Shown here piece after piece: positions 6,101-7,315 of a stretch of DNA of 7,315 bases. A program made the position numbers and the translations under genes. Below the pieces are notes generated by a model that ran no database searches, was not told where the DNA came from, and saw nothing but the letters and a program-made list of their open reading frames with translations. The first letter of the stretch is position 1. Each line of letters starts with the position of its first letter. The DNA is from Gemmataceae bacterium (GTDB taxonomy: Bacteria; Planctomycetota; Planctomycetia; Gemmatales; Gemmataceae), in assembly GCA_025056835.1 (NCBI GenBank), contig JANWVS010000091.1, positions 1 through 7,315 of the forward strand. The letters run 5' to 3'.

Positions 6101-6106
6101 AGGAGA
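6101..6106 (+). promoter_or_regulatory. Ribosome binding site of the phosphatase gene
   Basis: AGGAGA lies five bases before ATG 6112 and supports that start; the nearby ATG at 6096 is out of frame. It sits inside the 32-bp gap after the TIM-barrel gene, consistent with translation from a shared transcript. Confidence 0.7.
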
Positions 6107-6111
6107 CCTTC

Positions 6112-7315
6112 ATGCTGATCCGTTCCGTCCTACGTGTCGCAGCCTTGGCCGCCGCTGCGGCTTTGGCGCTCTTGGACTGGCTGGCGCCGTTCCGGCCCAT
6201 CGAGGGGGCGGTTCCACGCCAAGCCGGTCCGATCAGGCTGGCCGTCGTACTGGTTTTTGATCAATTGCGCGGCGATTATCTCGACCGTTGGAAAGACCTC
6301 TTCACGGACGGCGGTTTTAAACGTCTGACGACCGAGGGGGCTTGGTTTGCCAATTGCCACTATCCCTATTCGGACACGGTAACGGCCCCTGGACACGCTT
6401 CCTTGGTTACGGGCAGCACACCGTCGCGCCACGGCATCATCGCCAACGACTGGTATGATCGCAGCAAACGCGAAATGACGACGTCCACCGAAGATGAACG
6501 CTACCAGCTCCTGCCCACGCCGGCTAAGCAGGTGCGCGGCGCCTCCCCGTGGCGCCGACGTGAAGAAACCATCGGCGAGGTGCTCCAGAAAATGCGTCCC
6601 AAGGCCCGGGTGGTGTCGCTGTCGATCAAAGAACGGGCGGCGATCCTACTGGCCGCCCTGCGCTCGTCCATCTGTTATTGGTTCAATGTTTACCAAGGAG
6701 GCTTCGTCACTTCGACGTATTACCGCGATCAACCCCATGCCTGGGTGACAGCTTTCAACAAAACACGGTCGGCCGATGCTTGGGTCCAACAGTCGTGGGA
6801 GCGGCTTATGCCGCAAATCGACTATGCCAAGTACAGCGGCCCCGACGATGTCGCTGCCGAGGGCGTCGGCTACCTGCAAGGCAAGACCTTTCCTCATCCC
6901 TTCGCCGCCGCCAAGGAAAAATCCGACAAGGACTATTACTACGCCGTCGCGAATTCGCCGTTCGGCAACGAGTTGCTGTGGAGCTTCGCGAAGGTTTGCA
7001 TCGAAGCGGAGAAATTGGGCCGCGGTCCGGACCCTGACCTTCTGTGTCTCAGTTTCTCATGCAACGATATTGTCGGACATTGTTGGGGGCCGGACTCGCA
7101 AGAAGTGCTCGATATCACCTTGCGTTCCGACCGACTCGTGAAGGAGCTACTAGACTATCTCGACTCCAAAGTCGGCCGAGGCCAGTACATCGTGGCCCTT
7201 AGTGCCGACCACGGCGTCTGCCCTATTCCGGAGTTATCGTTGCAGTTGGGCAAAAAGGCCGGTAGGATCTCCCCTGAAATCTTGTCATCGACGGCCACGC
7301 AAGCCTTGCAGTCGT
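6112..7315 (+). CDS. PafA-like alkaline phosphatase / phosphodiesterase family protein, 3' end missing
   Basis: A secreted two-zinc phosphatase of the alkaline phosphatase superfamily (type I phosphodiesterase/nucleotide pyrophosphatase-like), likely hydrolysing phosphate monoesters outside the cytoplasm. The frame gives 401 residues and is open at the window edge; PafA-type proteins run to about 530-560, so about 150 residues are missing. Residues 1-28 form a signal peptide (MLIRSVLRVA then an Ala/Leu core). Active-site positions are D50 (VFDQLRGDYL), nucleophile T91 (TVTAPGHASL), N112 (IIANDWYD), K173/R175 (SIKERAAIL), D319/H323 (NDIVGH) and D366/H367 (SADHG). Their spacings match PafA of Elizabethkingia as I remember it (D38, T79, N100, K162/R164, D305/H309, D352/H353). 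The last zinc ligand, a His, would lie beyond the edge. An SD (AGGAGA, five bases upstream) supports ATG 6112. It follows the TIM-barrel gene by 32 bp. Confidence 0.93.
   Translation, partial: MLIRSVLRVAALAAAAALALLDWLAPFRPIEGAVPRQAGPIRLAVVLVFDQLRGDYLDRWKDLFTDGGFKRLTTEGAWFANCHYPYSDTVTAPGHASLVTGSTPSRHGIIANDWYDRSKREMTTSTEDERYQLLPTPAKQVRGASPWRRREETIGEVLQKMRPKARVVSLSIKERAAILLAALRSSICYWFNVYQGGFVTSTYYRDQPHAWVTAFNKTRSADAWVQQSWERLMPQIDYAKYSGPDDVAAEGVGYLQGKTFPHPFAAAKEKSDKDYYYAVANSPFGNELLWSFAKVCIEAEKLGRGPDPDLLCLSFSCNDIVGHCWGPDSQEVLDITLRSDRLVKELLDYLDSKVGRGQYIVALSADHGVCPIPELSLQLGKKAGRISPEILSSTATQALQS

Noticed and set aside
6494..7141. Several plus-strand frames inside the phosphatase region, suggesting a frameshift
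   Set aside because: The frame from ATG 6112 stays open to the window edge and contains all expected active-site residues in order with correct spacing, so no frameshift is needed.

Overview
This window looks like ordinary bacterial chromosome, most likely from a planctomycete (Pirellulales-like) or a close relative. That placement is an inference. It rests on high G+C (about 60% by eye), short operons separated by 90-300 bp gaps, Shine-Dalgarno (SD) signals that are absent or weak at several starts, and the mix of genes: an enolase-superfamily sugar-acid enzyme, an ACS-like MFS carrier, a GT4 glycosyltransferase with an MFCGSCLRDN loop, a secreted class II-type cytochrome c, a PEP-hydrolase-family TIM barrel and a PafA-like phosphatase. 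No rRNA, tRNA, insertion sequence, CRISPR array or phage gene was seen.

The left half (1-3868) is transcribed leftwards. In transcription order it holds a GT4 glycosyltransferase (3868-2450), an MFS transporter (2342-1032) and a mandelate racemase/muconate lactonizing enzyme family protein (878 to the left edge, 3' end missing). The last two form a plausible uptake-plus-catabolism pair for a sugar acid. The gap between the glycosyltransferase and the transporter carries a nested set of inverted repeats.

The right half is transcribed rightwards from a 305-bp divergent gap (3869-4173). It holds a secreted class II-type cytochrome c (4174-4620), a stand-alone response-regulator receiver protein (4757-5155), a PEP-hydrolase-family TIM-barrel protein (5249-6079) and a PafA-like alkaline phosphatase/phosphodiesterase (6112 to the right edge, 3' end missing). 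The last two are 32 bp apart and probably co-transcribed.

Both edge genes lack their stop codons in the window, so their reading frames were followed by hand. Every long competing frame (for example an antisense frame over 502-2094) lacks family motifs and was rejected. No clearly novel multi-gene system is present. The points most worth a second look are altered coupling-site residues in the transporter, a Cys-x-x-Cys in the glycosyltransferase nucleotide-binding loop, the inverted-repeat cluster at 2377-2449, and the uncharacterised TIM-barrel/phosphatase pair.
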